Shown here one piece after another: positions 1 to 8,693 of a stretch of DNA of 64,000 nucleotides (position 1 is its first letter; every line of letters starts with the position of its first letter). Both the position numbers and the translations under genes were made by a program. This stretch comes from Sinomonas cellulolyticus (GTDB lineage: Bacteria; Actinomycetota; Actinomycetes; Actinomycetales; Micrococcaceae). A model generated the notes under the pieces. That model worked only from the letters and a program-made list of their open reading frames with translations, was not told the DNA's origin and did no database searches. The DNA lies in assembly GCF_014656475.1 (NCBI RefSeq), contig NZ_BNCM01000004.1:186001-250000 (forward strand). The letters are read 5' to 3'.

Positions 1-269
1 GTCACATGCGCATCCGCGACTTCGGCAATGGTCCGGGCGGGGCCGCCCAAGCCGCTGCCGATATCGAGCACGCGCGACGAGGCGTCCACCTTCAATGCTT
101 CGATGATCTCGACGGTTGCTGCCCGGCCACGTATGTGGAACTCGTCGACGGGCGGGAGGACCGCCGTCGTCATGCCCTCCCGCTCGATCCCGGCAGCGTC
201 CAGTGCTGCCGCGATCGACGAGGTGAGGTCATCGGAGCCGGCATAGTGGTCTACCACGGGGTCGGTCAC
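1..269 (-). CDS. Class I SAM-dependent methyltransferase, N-terminal part (cut by window edge)
   Basis: The reading frame runs off the left edge, so only about 89 N-terminal residues are present. It begins at a GTG at 267-269 (MTDPVVDHYAGSDDL) and contains a glycine-rich SAM-binding motif I, LDIGSGLGGPART, near residues 70-82. This motif and the spacing before it are typical of small-molecule methyltransferases of the UbiE, sarcosine or dimethylglycine type; the substrate cannot be told from this part. A TACCAT box lies seven bases before the GTG, consistent with a leaderless transcript and supporting this start. It is divergent from the phosphoketolase gene. Confidence 0.8.
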   Translation of the reverse strand, partial: MTDPVVDHYAGSDDLTSSIAAALDAAGIEREGMTTAVLPPVDEFHIRGRAATVEIIEALKVDASSRVLDIGSGLGGPARTIAEVADAHV

Positions 270-276
270 GTTGGCG

Positions 277-282
277 ATGGTA
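277..282 (-). promoter_or_regulatory. Candidate -10 box of the methyltransferase gene
   Basis: TACCAT on the minus strand, seven bases before the GTG start. The spacing implies transcription starting at or next to the start codon. Confidence 0.4.
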
Positions 283-356
283 CGCGTCAGGCCGCTGCAG
301 CGCACTGGTTGCCGATGTGCGTTGTCGCCGCCGTGCGTTGTTGTGCATCACCCCGC

Positions 357-453
357 GTGAACGGCGCTTGTGACCAACTCGGTGACGGACGCGGGAGCGT
401 TCACGGGCCGTTCACCTGCCTCCTGACCGTCCCGCAGCCTTCCCGGCTAGGCT
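357..453 (+). promoter_or_regulatory. xfp upstream region: inverted repeat plus -10 box
   Basis: The 270-517 gap holds an inverted repeat, GTGAACGGC at 357-365 and GCCGTTCAC at 407-415, with one more GTTCAC copy at 399-404. A TAGGCT at 448-453 would place the transcription start near 460, leaving a leader of roughly 58 bases that carries the ribosome binding site. The repeat would then sit about 45 to 105 bases upstream of that start, a position compatible with a regulator site. Confidence 0.4.
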
Positions 454-517
454 GGGCAGCGACCGGCCGAGGCTGCCAGGCAGGCCGCGGCGAGCCGAGG
501 GAAGGCAGGGGCGTGCC

Positions 518-2929
518 ATGTCCATCGAGACGACTACCAAGCTCATTGACGAGCAGACCGAGGACCTCCAGCGGTGGTGGCGGGCGGCGAACTACCTCTC
601 GGTCGGCCAGATCTACCTCCGCGACAACCCGCTGCTGCGGGAACCGCTCCGGGCGGAGCACGTCAAGAAGCGCCTCCTCGGCCACTGGGGGACCACCACC
701 GGACTGAACTTCATCTACGCGCACCTCAACCGCGCCATCATCGAGCGCGGCCAAGAGATGCTGTTCGTCACCGGGCCGGGCCACGGCGGCCCCGCGAATG
801 TGGCGAACGCCTACCTCGAGGGCACCTACGCAGAGATCTACACCCGTTTCGGGGACGACGAGGACTCCCTCCGGGAGCTCTTCAAGCAGTTCTCCTACCC
901 CGGCGGCATCCCGAGCCACGCCGCTCCCGAGACCCCTGGCTCGATCAGCGAGGGCGGCGAGCTCGGCTACTCGCTGGCCCACGCGTTCGGTGCGGCCTTC
1001 GACAATCCCAACCTGCTCGTCGCCTGCGTGGTCGGGGACGGCGAGGCGGAGACCGGCCCGCTCGCCACCAGCTGGCAGTCGACCGCCTTCCTCGATGCCG
1101 CACGCGACGGTGCTGTCCTGCCGATCCTGCAGCTCAACGGCTACAAGATCGCCAATCCCACGATTCTCGCCCGGCGTCCCGAGGATCAGCTCCGCGCGTA
1201 CTTCGAAGGAATGGGGTGGGCGCCGCGCTTCGTGACGGTCGACGACCCCGACGAGCAGGCCCAGGCGCACCGTGATTTCGCGGCAGCACTGGACGAGTGC
1301 CTCGACGCGATCGACGCTATCCAGTCGAGGGCTCGGGAGGGAGCGGATGATCGGCCTGCCGACTCCGTCCCCGATCCGTGGCCGCTCATCGTCTTCCGCT
1401 CCCCGAAGGGCTGGACGGGTCCGAAGGTCGTCGACGGCAAGCCGGTCGAGGGCACGTGGCGCGCGCACCAGGTCCCGCTCAACGAGGTCCACGAGAACCC
1501 GGAGCACCTCGCGCAGCTCGAGGAGTGGCTGCGCTCCTACCGGCCGGAGGAGCTCTTCACGCACGACGGCGCCCGCTCGCCGGAGCTCTCCCACCTCGCC
1601 CCGCGCGGTGATCTCCGCATGAGCGCGACCCCGTACGCCAACGGCGGCCGGCTCCTTCGCGACCTCCGCCTGCCGGACCCGGCCGCGCACATGATCCCGG
1701 TGGAGGCACCCGGCGTCGTGCGCGCCGGGGCGATGAACAACCTGGGCGGGTGGCTGCGTGAGGTGATCCGCGCCAATCCCGAGAACTTCCGGCTCTTCGG
1801 ACCCGATGAGACCGCGTCCAACCGGCTCATGGACGTGTACGAGGCTACGGACAAGGTGTGGCAGGAGCGGATCGAGGAGGTCGACGAGCATCTCGGCCGG
1901 GCCGGCAGGGTGATGGAGGTCCTGAGCGAGCATCTGTGCGAGGGCTGGCTCGAGGGGTACCTGCTGACGGGCCGGCACGGGGTCTTCACGTCCTACGAGG
2001 CGTTCATCCACATCGTCGACTCGATGTTCAACCAGCACGCGAAGTGGCTCAAGGTCCACCGTGAGCTGCCGTGGCGCATGCCGGTTGCATCCCTCACCTA
2101 CCTGCTCTCGAGCCACGTGTGGCAGCAGGACCACAACGGGTTCTCGCATCAGGATCCCGGCTTCATCGACCACGTGGTGAACAAGAAGGCAGAGGTTGTA
2201 CGGGTATACCTGCCGGTGGACGCCAACACCCTGGTCTCGACCATGGACCACTGCCTGCGCAGCCGCGACTACGTCAACGTGGTGGTTGCGGGGAAGGCGC
2301 CGGCGCTCCAGTGGTTCGGCCCGGCGGAAGCGCAGCTGCACTGCGAGCGCGGCATCGGGATCCTGGACTTCGCGGGCCGGGAAGTGCCGGGGGAGGAGCC
2401 CGACGTGGTCCTCGGGTGTGCGGGCGACGTCCCCACGGCGGAGGCCATCGAGGCTGCACAGATGCTCTGCCGCGACCTGCCGGACCTCAAGGTCCGCGTG
2501 GTCAATGCGGTTGACCTGATGCGGCTCCAGGACGAGAGGGAGCACCCGCACGGCCTGCCTGACCGCGAGTTCGACGCGCTCTTCACGAGGGACAAGCCGG
2601 TGATCTTCGCCTACCACGGTTACCCGTGGCTGATCCATCGCCTTACCTACCGGCGCACCAACCACGGCAATCTCCATGTCCGAGGCTATGTGGAGGAAGG
2701 CACTACGACGACGCCGTTCGACATGGCCATGCTGAACAGGATCGACCGCTTCCACCTCGCCATCGATGTCCTCGACCGAGTTCCCGGCCTCGCTCCGCGC
2801 CATGCTGACCTGCGGCAGAGGTACGTGGATGACCTGGCCCGTGCACGTGCCCACACCCGCGAGTTCGGCGAGGATCCTGCCGAGATCCGGGACTGGCAGC
2901 TGGAAACCCGATCCCCTGCGAGTGATTGA
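518..2929 (+). CDS. xfp: Xylulose-5-phosphate/fructose-6-phosphate phosphoketolase
   Basis: The 803-residue product has the full length of the family. The enzyme is cytosolic and thiamine-diphosphate dependent; it splits xylulose 5-phosphate (or fructose 6-phosphate) with phosphate to give acetyl phosphate and an aldose phosphate. The N-terminus ([14 protein letters not shown]) and [12 protein letters not shown] near residue 85 are family hallmarks, and GDGEAETGP at about 173-181 is the ThDP/metal motif. The ATG at 518 follows a GGAAGGCAGGGG-type ribosome binding site. An acetate kinase or phosphotransacetylase partner is not next door, so the acetyl phosphate would be used elsewhere. The gene stands alone between a divergent methyltransferase and the peptide transporter. 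Confidence 0.96.
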   Translation: MSIETTTKLIDEQTEDLQRWWRAANYLSVGQIYLRDNPLLREPLRAEHVKKRLLGHWGTTTGLNFIYAHLNRAIIERGQEMLFVTGPGHGGPANVANAYLEGTYAEIYTRFGDDEDSLRELFKQFSYPGGIPSHAAPETPGSISEGGELGYSLAHAFGAAFDNPNLLVACVVGDGEAETGPLATSWQSTAFLDAARDGAVLPILQLNGYKIANPTILARRPEDQLRAYFEGMGWAPRFVTVDDPDEQAQAHRDFAAALDECLDAIDAIQSRAREGADDRPADSVPDPWPLIVFRSPKGWTGPKVVDGKPVEGTWRAHQVPLNEVHENPEHLAQLEEWLRSYRPEELFTHDGARSPELSHLAPRGDLRMSATPYANGGRLLRDLRLPDPAAHMIPVEAPGVVRAGAMNNLGGWLREVIRANPENFRLFGPDETASNRLMDVYEATDKVWQERIEEVDEHLGRAGRVMEVLSEHLCEGWLEGYLLTGRHGVFTSYEAFIHIVDSMFNQHAKWLKVHRELPWRMPVASLTYLLSSHVWQQDHNGFSHQDPGFIDHVVNKKAEVVRVYLPVDANTLVSTMDHCLRSRDYVNVVVAGKAPALQWFGPAEAQLHCERGIGILDFAGREVPGEEPDVVLGCAGDVPTAEAIEAAQMLCRDLPDLKVRVVNAVDLMRLQDEREHPHGLPDREFDALFTRDKPVIFAYHGYPWLIHRLTYRRTNHGNLHVRGYVEEGTTTTPFDMAMLNRIDRFHLAIDVLDRVPGLAPRHADLRQRYVDDLARARAHTREFGEDPAEIRDWQLETRSPASD

Positions 2930-2976
2930 CGAAACGCATCTAACGGCGGGCAACGCCAGAGAAGCGTGGTCCGGAC

Positions 2977-2996
2977 CGATTGGGATAACCCAATCG
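2977..2996. promoter_or_regulatory. Perfect inverted repeat, operator-like
   Basis: CGATTGGG and CCCAATCG flank ATAA, giving 8-base arms with a 4-base centre. It lies 48 bases after the xfp stop and over 100 bases before the likely start of the peptide-transporter transcript. There is no T-run, so a binding site is at least as likely as a terminator. Confidence 0.4.
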
Positions 2997-3106
2997 CATG
3001 AGCTGAATCGAGACCTCTGCCACCAGAACCTGAAAGATATGTTGCATCTTCATAACGACGCTGATCTGAAACGGAACTTTCGTAGCCAGCTGGCCCGCGC
3101 CGGGAC

Positions 3107-3112
3107 TAGTCT
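3107..3112 (+). promoter_or_regulatory. Candidate -10 box for the peptide-transporter operon
   Basis: TAGTCT at 3107-3112 would start transcription near 3120, about 93 bases before the ATG at 3213. The rest of the 2930-3212 gap shows no gene. Confidence 0.35.
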
Positions 3113-3212
3113 GTCGGACATGTGAGGCGTGCCACGTCGTCCGCTGGTGAGGGCGGGGCGCCTGCTCCGGGAGAAACCGGCACACGTCTACATTTGCATC
3201 AGAGGAGGCGGA

Positions 3213-4997
3213 ATGCGTTTCGGGCGTATTTCAAAGGCGGTGAGCTTTGCCGCGGCGGCGGCGATCGCGCTCAGTGCCTGCGCGACCCAAGGCGGCGGCG
3301 GTTCGAGCTCGAACGCCGCGTCGGCCAGCGCCAAGCAGGGCGGCACCGTGACGGCGGTCGAGGTGAACGCGTTCAACACGTTCAACTCCAACACCGCTGA
3401 CGGCAACACGGACATCAACTCGAAGATCAGCTACGCGACCCACATGGGCTTCTACTACGTGGACAACAAGCTGAACGTCGTCCACAACGACAAGTTCGGC
3501 AAGTACGAGAAGACCTCGGACAACCCGCTGACGGTCAAGTACACCATCAATGACGGCGTCAAGTGGTCTGACGGCACCCCCGTCACCGCGTACGACGTCG
3601 CGCTCAACTGGGCGGCCGGCTCCGGCTGGTACGACGACGAGAATCCGAAGGCCAAGACCGGAACCGCTTACTTCTCGACTGCGGGTGACACCACCGGCCT
3701 GAACAACACCGAGTTCCCGGAGGTCTCCTCCGACGGCAAGTCGATGACGCTGAAGTACACGCAGCCTTTCGCTGACTGGGAGCTTGCAATCGGCGGCAAC
3801 AACGGGACCATCGACATCCCCGCTCATGTTGTTGCCAAGCACGCTGGACTGGCGGATGCCAAGGCCCTCTACGACCTCATGAAGGGCATGAAGAAGGGCG
3901 ATCCGAAGAACCCGCAGCCAGCCAATGAGACGCTCAAGAAGGCAGCAGACTTCTACAACACGGGCTTCGACACGAAGACCCTTCCGGGCGACACGGGCCT
4001 CTTCCTCTCGAACGGCCCCTTCGTCGTGAAGGACATGGTGGCCGACCAGTCCATGACCCTTGTGCGGAACAAGGACTACAACTGGGGCCCGACCCCCAAC
4101 GTCGACTCCATCGTCATCCGCTACATTGGCTCCGCTCCGGCGCAGATTCAGGCACTCAAGAACGGCGAGGCAGACATCATCGCCCCGCAGGCCTCGTCTG
4201 ACACCATCCAGCAGCTCAAGGCGATCCCGGGTGTCACGGTCGATCAGGGCAACCAGCTCTCCTACGACCACATCGACCTGAACTACTCCGGACCCTTCGC
4301 CGACAAGGACGTCCGCACGGCGTTCATGCTCACGGTGCCGCGTCAGGACATCCTCGACAAGATCATCAAGCAGATGGACCCGAATGCGAAGCCGCTCGAC
4401 TCGCAGATCTTCGTCCCGCAGCAGGCGGCGTACGCCGACTCGGTGAAGAACAACGGCTCGTCCGCCTTCGACCAGGTCAACATCGACAAGGCCAAGCAGC
4501 TCCTTGCAGGCAAGACTCCGGAAGTCCGGATCATGTACAACAAGGACAACCCGAACCGCGTCGACGCGTACACCCTCATCGCAGCAAGCGCATCGAAGGC
4601 CGGATTCAAGATCGTCGACGGCGGTCTGGGCAAGTCGGACTGGGGCAAGGCGCTCGGCAAGGGCGGCTACGATGCCACGATCTTCGGCTGGATCAACCCG
4701 GGTGTCGGAGTCTCGGGCGTCCCGCAGATCTTCAAGACCGGCAACGGCTCGAACTTCAACAAGTTCTCCGATCCCGAGGCAGACAAGCTCATGGACCAGC
4801 TGATCCAGACCACGGACACGAGCAAGCAGGTCGACCTCGAGAAGCAGATCGACCAGAAGATCTGGGCTTCCTCGTACGGTGTTCCGCTCTTCCAGTCGGT
4901 GGGCGTGGACGCCTACAGCGACAAGGTGACGGGTGTGAAGTACATGCCCAACAGCAGCGGCATCTGGTGGAACTACTGGGAGTGGGCCACGAAGTAG
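3213..4997 (+). CDS. Peptide ABC transporter, lipoprotein substrate-binding protein (SBP_bac_5 family)
   Basis: Extracellular binding protein of a Dpp/Opp-type importer, 594 residues. The start chosen is the ATG at 3213, just after AGAGGAGG at 3201-3208. From there the product opens with a lipoprotein signal (MRFGRISKAVSFAAAAAIALSAC) whose lipobox LSAC puts the lipidated cysteine at residue 23. An in-frame start at 3129 would bury the signal peptide. Residues beyond about 45 resemble family 5 binding proteins (NPLTVKYTINDGVKWSDGTPVTAYDVA). Two permeases follow in the same direction and a fused ATPase lies further on. A large hairpin after the stop is likely to keep binding-protein mRNA more abundant than the permease message. 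Substrate is inferred to be oligopeptides; a nickel or sugar role is not excluded. Confidence 0.92.
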   Translation: MRFGRISKAVSFAAAAAIALSACATQGGGGSSSNAASASAKQGGTVTAVEVNAFNTFNSNTADGNTDINSKISYATHMGFYYVDNKLNVVHNDKFGKYEKTSDNPLTVKYTINDGVKWSDGTPVTAYDVALNWAAGSGWYDDENPKAKTGTAYFSTAGDTTGLNNTEFPEVSSDGKSMTLKYTQPFADWELAIGGNNGTIDIPAHVVAKHAGLADAKALYDLMKGMKKGDPKNPQPANETLKKAADFYNTGFDTKTLPGDTGLFLSNGPFVVKDMVADQSMTLVRNKDYNWGPTPNVDSIVIRYIGSAPAQIQALKNGEADIIAPQASSDTIQQLKAIPGVTVDQGNQLSYDHIDLNYSGPFADKDVRTAFMLTVPRQDILDKIIKQMDPNAKPLDSQIFVPQQAAYADSVKNNGSSAFDQVNIDKAKQLLAGKTPEVRIMYNKDNPNRVDAYTLIAASASKAGFKIVDGGLGKSDWGKALGKGGYDATIFGWINPGVGVSGVPQIFKTGNGSNFNKFSDPEADKLMDQLIQTTDTSKQVDLEKQIDQKIWASSYGVPLFQSVGVDAYSDKVTGVKYMPNSSGIWWNYWEWATK

Positions 4998-5021
4998 CCA
5001 ATCCAGAGTTCTGACGCGCTG

Positions 5022-5062
5022 ACGAAGCGCCGGGACCGAGCATCTGGGTCCCGGCGCTTCGT
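5022..5062 (+). terminator. Strong hairpin between binding protein and permease genes
   Basis: Perfect 16-base arms (5022-5037 and 5047-5062) around a 9-base loop, without a T-tract. It lies inside the operon, so partial termination or 3' protection of the binding-protein mRNA is likely. The remainder of 4998-5186 holds no gene. Confidence 0.65.
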
Positions 5063-5186
5063 AGCGCCCCGGCATACCCCGCCCCATCTCCGTCGGGACC
5101 CGCGCCGACCGCGTGGGACACCCCCGGCCCTGTCCGCGTCGCCCCACAACCTTTCGGGGCGGTCCACATTAGAGGTACAACGAACC

Positions 5187-6716
5187 ATGGTGACTTACGT
5201 CGTCCGGCGCCTCATCACTGCAGCACTGATCCTCCTCGGCGCGTCCTTCCTGGTGTACAACCTCACCGCGCTGTCCGGGGATCCGCTCGAAGAGTTCCGC
5301 GCCAGCAATCTCCCCAATGCCGCTCAGCTCATGCAAGCGCGCTCCCAGCTCCTGGATCTGGATACCCCCGCGCCGATCCGCTACTTCAAATGGCTCGGTG
5401 GAGCCGCAGGCTGCCTTGTCGGCAACTGCGATCTGGGCAAGACCCTCGTGGGCCAGCCGGTGACTCAAGCGCTCGGCCAGGCACTGCTCCAGACACTGTC
5501 ACTCGTGACGACGGCAACGATCCTCGCGATCCTCATCGGTGTTGCCCTCGGCATTGTCACGGCGCTGCGGCAGTACAGTGCGCTCGACTACGGCGTCACC
5601 TTCATGGCGTTCCTCTTCTTCTCCCTCCCGATCTTCTGGGTGGCCGTCCTCCTCAAGGAATACGGCGCCATTGGCTTCAACAATTTCCTCGCTCATCCCG
5701 ACATCCCGCTGAGCGTGTCCCTCGGCGTAGGGCTCGTCTTCGGCATCATCGCGGGTGTCGTGACCGGAGGCGGGCTGCGTCGAAGGCTCATCGTGGGCGC
5801 CGTCGTGTTCGCGTTCGTCACGCTGGTCCTCGTCGTCGCGGGCCTCACCCAGTGGTTCCGCTATCCAGGCCTCGGTCTGGGCGTCATCCTCATCGCCGGA
5901 GTCGGCATCGCCTTCGCGATCACGGTCCTCACGGCTGGGCTGCAGAATCGGCGCGCGCTGTATGCGGGCCTCACCACGGTGCTGATCGGCGCCGTCGTCT
6001 ACTTCCCGATCCAGCCGCTGCTTGACCTCGCGACGCCGCTGATGATCCTGATCCTCGCGCTCATCGCCGTGGCGGTCGGTGTCGCCGCAGGCTACTTCTG
6101 GGGCGGCTACGATCGGGGCCAGGGCATGCGCGTCGGTGGGATCACCGCGTTCGTCGTGGCCTTCATGATCATGCTCGACCGCTTCATGCAGGCGTGGCCC
6201 GCCTACTTCGACGACAGCCACATCAGGGGAAGGCCGATCGCGACGATCGGCGCCGCAACCCCCAACCTGCAGGGTGACTTCTGGCTGTCCGGGCTCGACT
6301 CCTTCACGCACCTCGTCCTGCCGACGGCGGCGCTCATCCTCATCTCCCTCGCGAGCTACACGCGCTATACCCGCTCCTCGATGCTCGAGGTCATGAACAT
6401 GGACTACATCCGCACGGCCCGCGCCAAGGGCGTGAGCGAGCGGAGCGTCGTCATGCGCCATGCCTTCCGCAACGCGCTCATCCCCATCGCGACGGTGGTC
6501 GCGCTGGACATCGGGCAGCTCATCGGCGGCGCCGTCATCACGGAGACCGTCTTCTCCGTTCGGGGCATGGGCTTCATGTTCCTGGACGGCATCTCCCACG
6601 TCGACCCGAACCCGGTCATGGGCGTCTTCGTATGCGTCGCCATCACCGCACTGGCCTTCAATCTCATCGCGGACCTCATCTACTCCGCGCTCGATCCTCG
6701 CGTAAGGGTGAAGTGA
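5187..6716 (+). CDS. Peptide ABC transporter permease (DppB/OppB type), enlarged
   Basis: Inner-membrane permease subunit, 509 residues, against about 310-340 for typical DppB. The N-terminus (MVTYVVRRLITAALILLGASFLVYNLT) is the standard first membrane segment. The C-terminal part has the ATPase-coupling EAA loop, EVMNMDYIRTARAKGVSERS, followed by the canonical last helices. Between them, at about residues 170-330, sits an extra hydrophobic block of roughly five or six predicted membrane segments (LVFGIIAGVVTGGG, LILALIAVAVGVAAGYFWGG) that typical members lack. Long versions of this kind occur in actinobacteria. It ends one base before the ATG of the second permease, so the two are translationally coupled. 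Confidence 0.9.
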   Translation: MVTYVVRRLITAALILLGASFLVYNLTALSGDPLEEFRASNLPNAAQLMQARSQLLDLDTPAPIRYFKWLGGAAGCLVGNCDLGKTLVGQPVTQALGQALLQTLSLVTTATILAILIGVALGIVTALRQYSALDYGVTFMAFLFFSLPIFWVAVLLKEYGAIGFNNFLAHPDIPLSVSLGVGLVFGIIAGVVTGGGLRRRLIVGAVVFAFVTLVLVVAGLTQWFRYPGLGLGVILIAGVGIAFAITVLTAGLQNRRALYAGLTTVLIGAVVYFPIQPLLDLATPLMILILALIAVAVGVAAGYFWGGYDRGQGMRVGGITAFVVAFMIMLDRFMQAWPAYFDDSHIRGRPIATIGAATPNLQGDFWLSGLDSFTHLVLPTAALILISLASYTRYTRSSMLEVMNMDYIRTARAKGVSERSVVMRHAFRNALIPIATVVALDIGQLIGGAVITETVFSVRGMGFMFLDGISHVDPNPVMGVFVCVAITALAFNLIADLIYSALDPRVRVK

Positions 6717-6717
6717 C

Positions 6718-7929
6718 ATGAGCCAGCAGTCTCAGCAGCAAGAGGCCGTGGCAGCCACCGGAACCGCGGCGGGGACAGAGCCGGCCGCCGGCATCGAACC
6801 GGTCATCGAGGCCAAGGGCCTGAGCCTCGGGCAGATCGTCCGCAAGCGCTTCTTCGGCCACGCCGGCGCCATGGCGGGCCTCATCGTCTTCGCCGTCATC
6901 TTCCTCCTCGCCTTCTCGTCCGAGGGCTGGGGGCCCATTCCGGGATGGTGGAAGTACCAGCACGACCAGGTGACCCCCCTCGTCAACGAAGGCGTCCCGA
7001 CCTGGACGCTCCCCTTCAGCTTCGGCGACCACCCGTTCGGGCAGGACCGGATCGGCCGCGACCTGTTCGCGATGACGATGCGCGGCGCGCAGCAGTCGAT
7101 CATCATCATGGTCATCATCGGGCTCGTCGCCGGGATCATCGGCGTCGTGGTCGGTGCGCTCGCCGGCTACTTCCGCGGCTGGGTCGAGGCGGTCCTCATG
7201 CGCCTGACCGACATCATCATCATCATCCCCGTGCTGCTCCTGGCCGCGGTCATGTCCCAGACCGCCGGCCGCCGCGACGCCGGCACGTGGTTCGCGCAAT
7301 TCGCCGCGAGCAACGGCGTGGTCGTGCTCGGCATCTTCCTCGGCCTCGTCGCGTGGGTGGGCCTTGCACGCCTCGTGCGCGGCGAGTTCCTGTCCCTGCG
7401 CGAACGCGAGTTCGTGGATGCGGCACGGATCTCGGGTGCCTCCAACGCGCGGATCATCTTCAAGCACATCCTCCCGAACGCGGTCGGCGTCGTGATCGTC
7501 AACGGCACGCTGCTGATGTCCTCCGCGATCCTGCTCGAGACCGCCCTGTCCTACCTCGGAGTCGGCGTGAAGGCGCCCGACACGTCGCTGGGCCTCCTCA
7601 TCTCCCAGAATCAGGAGGCCTTCTCGACGCGGCCGTGGCTCTTCTGGTGGCCCGGCCTGTTCATCGTGCTGATCTGCCTCTGCATCAACTTCATCGGCGA
7701 CGGCCTCCGCGACGCGTTCGATCCGCGGCAGAAGAAGTTCAACGCGAAGCGGGCCAAGTCGCGGCGTGCCCCAGCGGCCAACCCCGCCGTGATGGCGGAC
7801 GGAGCGGAGGCCGAGCCGTCCCTCGATGTCGACGGCTCGGTGAGCCCCGTGTCCGGCTACGTCCCGGACAGCGAGGCGTTCGGCGGGGCGCCTGGCCGCG
7901 CCGAGGACACCAGCGGCAGGAACCCCTGA
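6718..7929 (+). CDS. Peptide ABC transporter permease (DppC/OppC type)
   Basis: Second permease subunit, 403 residues. After an N-terminal cytosolic stretch the first membrane helix is at about residues 52-66. The periplasmic segment with DHPFGQDRIGRDLFAMTMRG is the classic OppC/DppC signature, and the coupling loop reads EREFVDAARISGASNARIIFKHILPN. The last 60 or so residues form a charged, low-complexity cytosolic tail with no family match. The ATG at 6718 is one base after the stop of the preceding permease. The ATPase gene does not follow directly: a gene on the opposite strand lies between. Confidence 0.93.
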   Translation: MSQQSQQQEAVAATGTAAGTEPAAGIEPVIEAKGLSLGQIVRKRFFGHAGAMAGLIVFAVIFLLAFSSEGWGPIPGWWKYQHDQVTPLVNEGVPTWTLPFSFGDHPFGQDRIGRDLFAMTMRGAQQSIIIMVIIGLVAGIIGVVVGALAGYFRGWVEAVLMRLTDIIIIIPVLLLAAVMSQTAGRRDAGTWFAQFAASNGVVVLGIFLGLVAWVGLARLVRGEFLSLREREFVDAARISGASNARIIFKHILPNAVGVVIVNGTLLMSSAILLETALSYLGVGVKAPDTSLGLLISQNQEAFSTRPWLFWWPGLFIVLICLCINFIGDGLRDAFDPRQKKFNAKRAKSRRAPAANPAVMADGAEAEPSLDVDGSVSPVSGYVPDSEAFGGAPGRAEDTSGRNP

Positions 7930-7948
7930 CGTGCAGCCGAACCCGAGT

Positions 7949-7967
7949 CTCCGGCCCGGTGCCGGAG
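7949..7967. terminator. Short hairpin between convergent genes
   Basis: CTCCGGC and GCCGGAG flank CCGGT in the 43-base gap between the permease and the convergent PH-domain gene. It is a weak terminator candidate for either strand. Confidence 0.35.
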
Positions 7968-7972
7968 CCAGC

Positions 7973-8599
7973 TCAGGCCGCGAAGGTGACGACCGTGGCG
8001 GCCGCGAGCACGAGGCCGAGCGCCAGGATGCCCCACGAGACGGTGCGGGCCACGGGGGTCTCCTCCACCCTGCCCGTCTCCAAGGTGCCGTGGTCAACCT
8101 GCTCAGCCCACCGGCGTCGCACGAGGATGGCTGCCTGGCCGGAGACGGTGCTGCCGAGGTCTCCGGGACGGACAGTCCGCTCGGGGCCGTAGCTGGATTC
8201 CGGGAGCCCGGTCAGGTGCTCAGGCCGGGCACGCCGCGCGCCCATGGCGCCCGGTCCGGGCGCCGCCCAGGCGGTGAACCGGCCCGCGCCGGTGCCCAGC
8301 GTCAGCGCGTACTTCGTGTCGACGAACGCGAGCGCCTCCCACGGCACGCCGATGCGGCGCACCGGGTTCACGAGTTCGACGCCGGCATCGCTCACCACCA
8401 CGGCGGGGCGCCAGAACAACGCCCAGGCGACCCACGCCATGAGGGCGAGCGGGGACACGAACCGCAGGCCCGGCACGCCGGCCTGGACGAGAGTCACCAC
8501 GAGGCCCAGACCGGCGAGCACCCAGAGTGCGACCGCCAGCAGCCTGTTGCTGCGGGCCTTGAAGACAACGGTGGGGCCGGCATGCTGCAGAGCGCTCAT
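7973..8599 (-). CDS. PH-domain-like membrane protein
   Basis: Protein of about 208 residues, counted from the ATG at 8597-8599 (MSALQHAGPTVVFKARSNRLLAV); an ATG three codons upstream (8608) is an alternative. Two hydrophobic segments come early (LLAVALWVLAGLGLVVTLV and LALMAWVAWALFW). A soluble domain follows with VSDAGVELVNPVRRIGVPWEALAFVDTKYAL, which resembles bacterial PH domains (bPH_6 type). A last membrane helix lies at the C-terminus. Function is unknown. It sits antisense in the middle of a peptide-transporter locus, so the ATPase gene beyond it needs its own promoter. Confidence 0.75.
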   Translation of the reverse strand: MSALQHAGPTVVFKARSNRLLAVALWVLAGLGLVVTLVQAGVPGLRFVSPLALMAWVAWALFWRPAVVVSDAGVELVNPVRRIGVPWEALAFVDTKYALTLGTGAGRFTAWAAPGPGAMGARRARPEHLTGLPESSYGPERTVRPGDLGSTVSGQAAILVRRRWAEQVDHGTLETGRVEETPVARTVSWGILALGLVLAAATVVTFAA

Positions 8600-8693
8600 G
8601 CCCCCCATGATGCAGGACGTCGTATGCAAACAAGGATTCCGTCCCCCGAGCAGACCCGCTCGGCCGGGGCGGCGCATGGAAGGAAGCACAAGG

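Noticed and set aside
401..2953. 850-codon open frame on the minus strand opposite xfp
   Set aside because: It mirrors xfp and arises from GC-rich third positions; no family features, and xfp itself is unmistakable.
3129..3212. Upstream start for the peptide-binding lipoprotein
   Set aside because: It would place 28 residues before the signal peptide and ignores the strong AGAGGAGG before 3213.
3231..5147. 638-codon minus-strand frame opposite the peptide-binding protein
   Set aside because: Repetitive Arg/Val/Leu composition with no motif; the plus-strand lipoprotein is clear.
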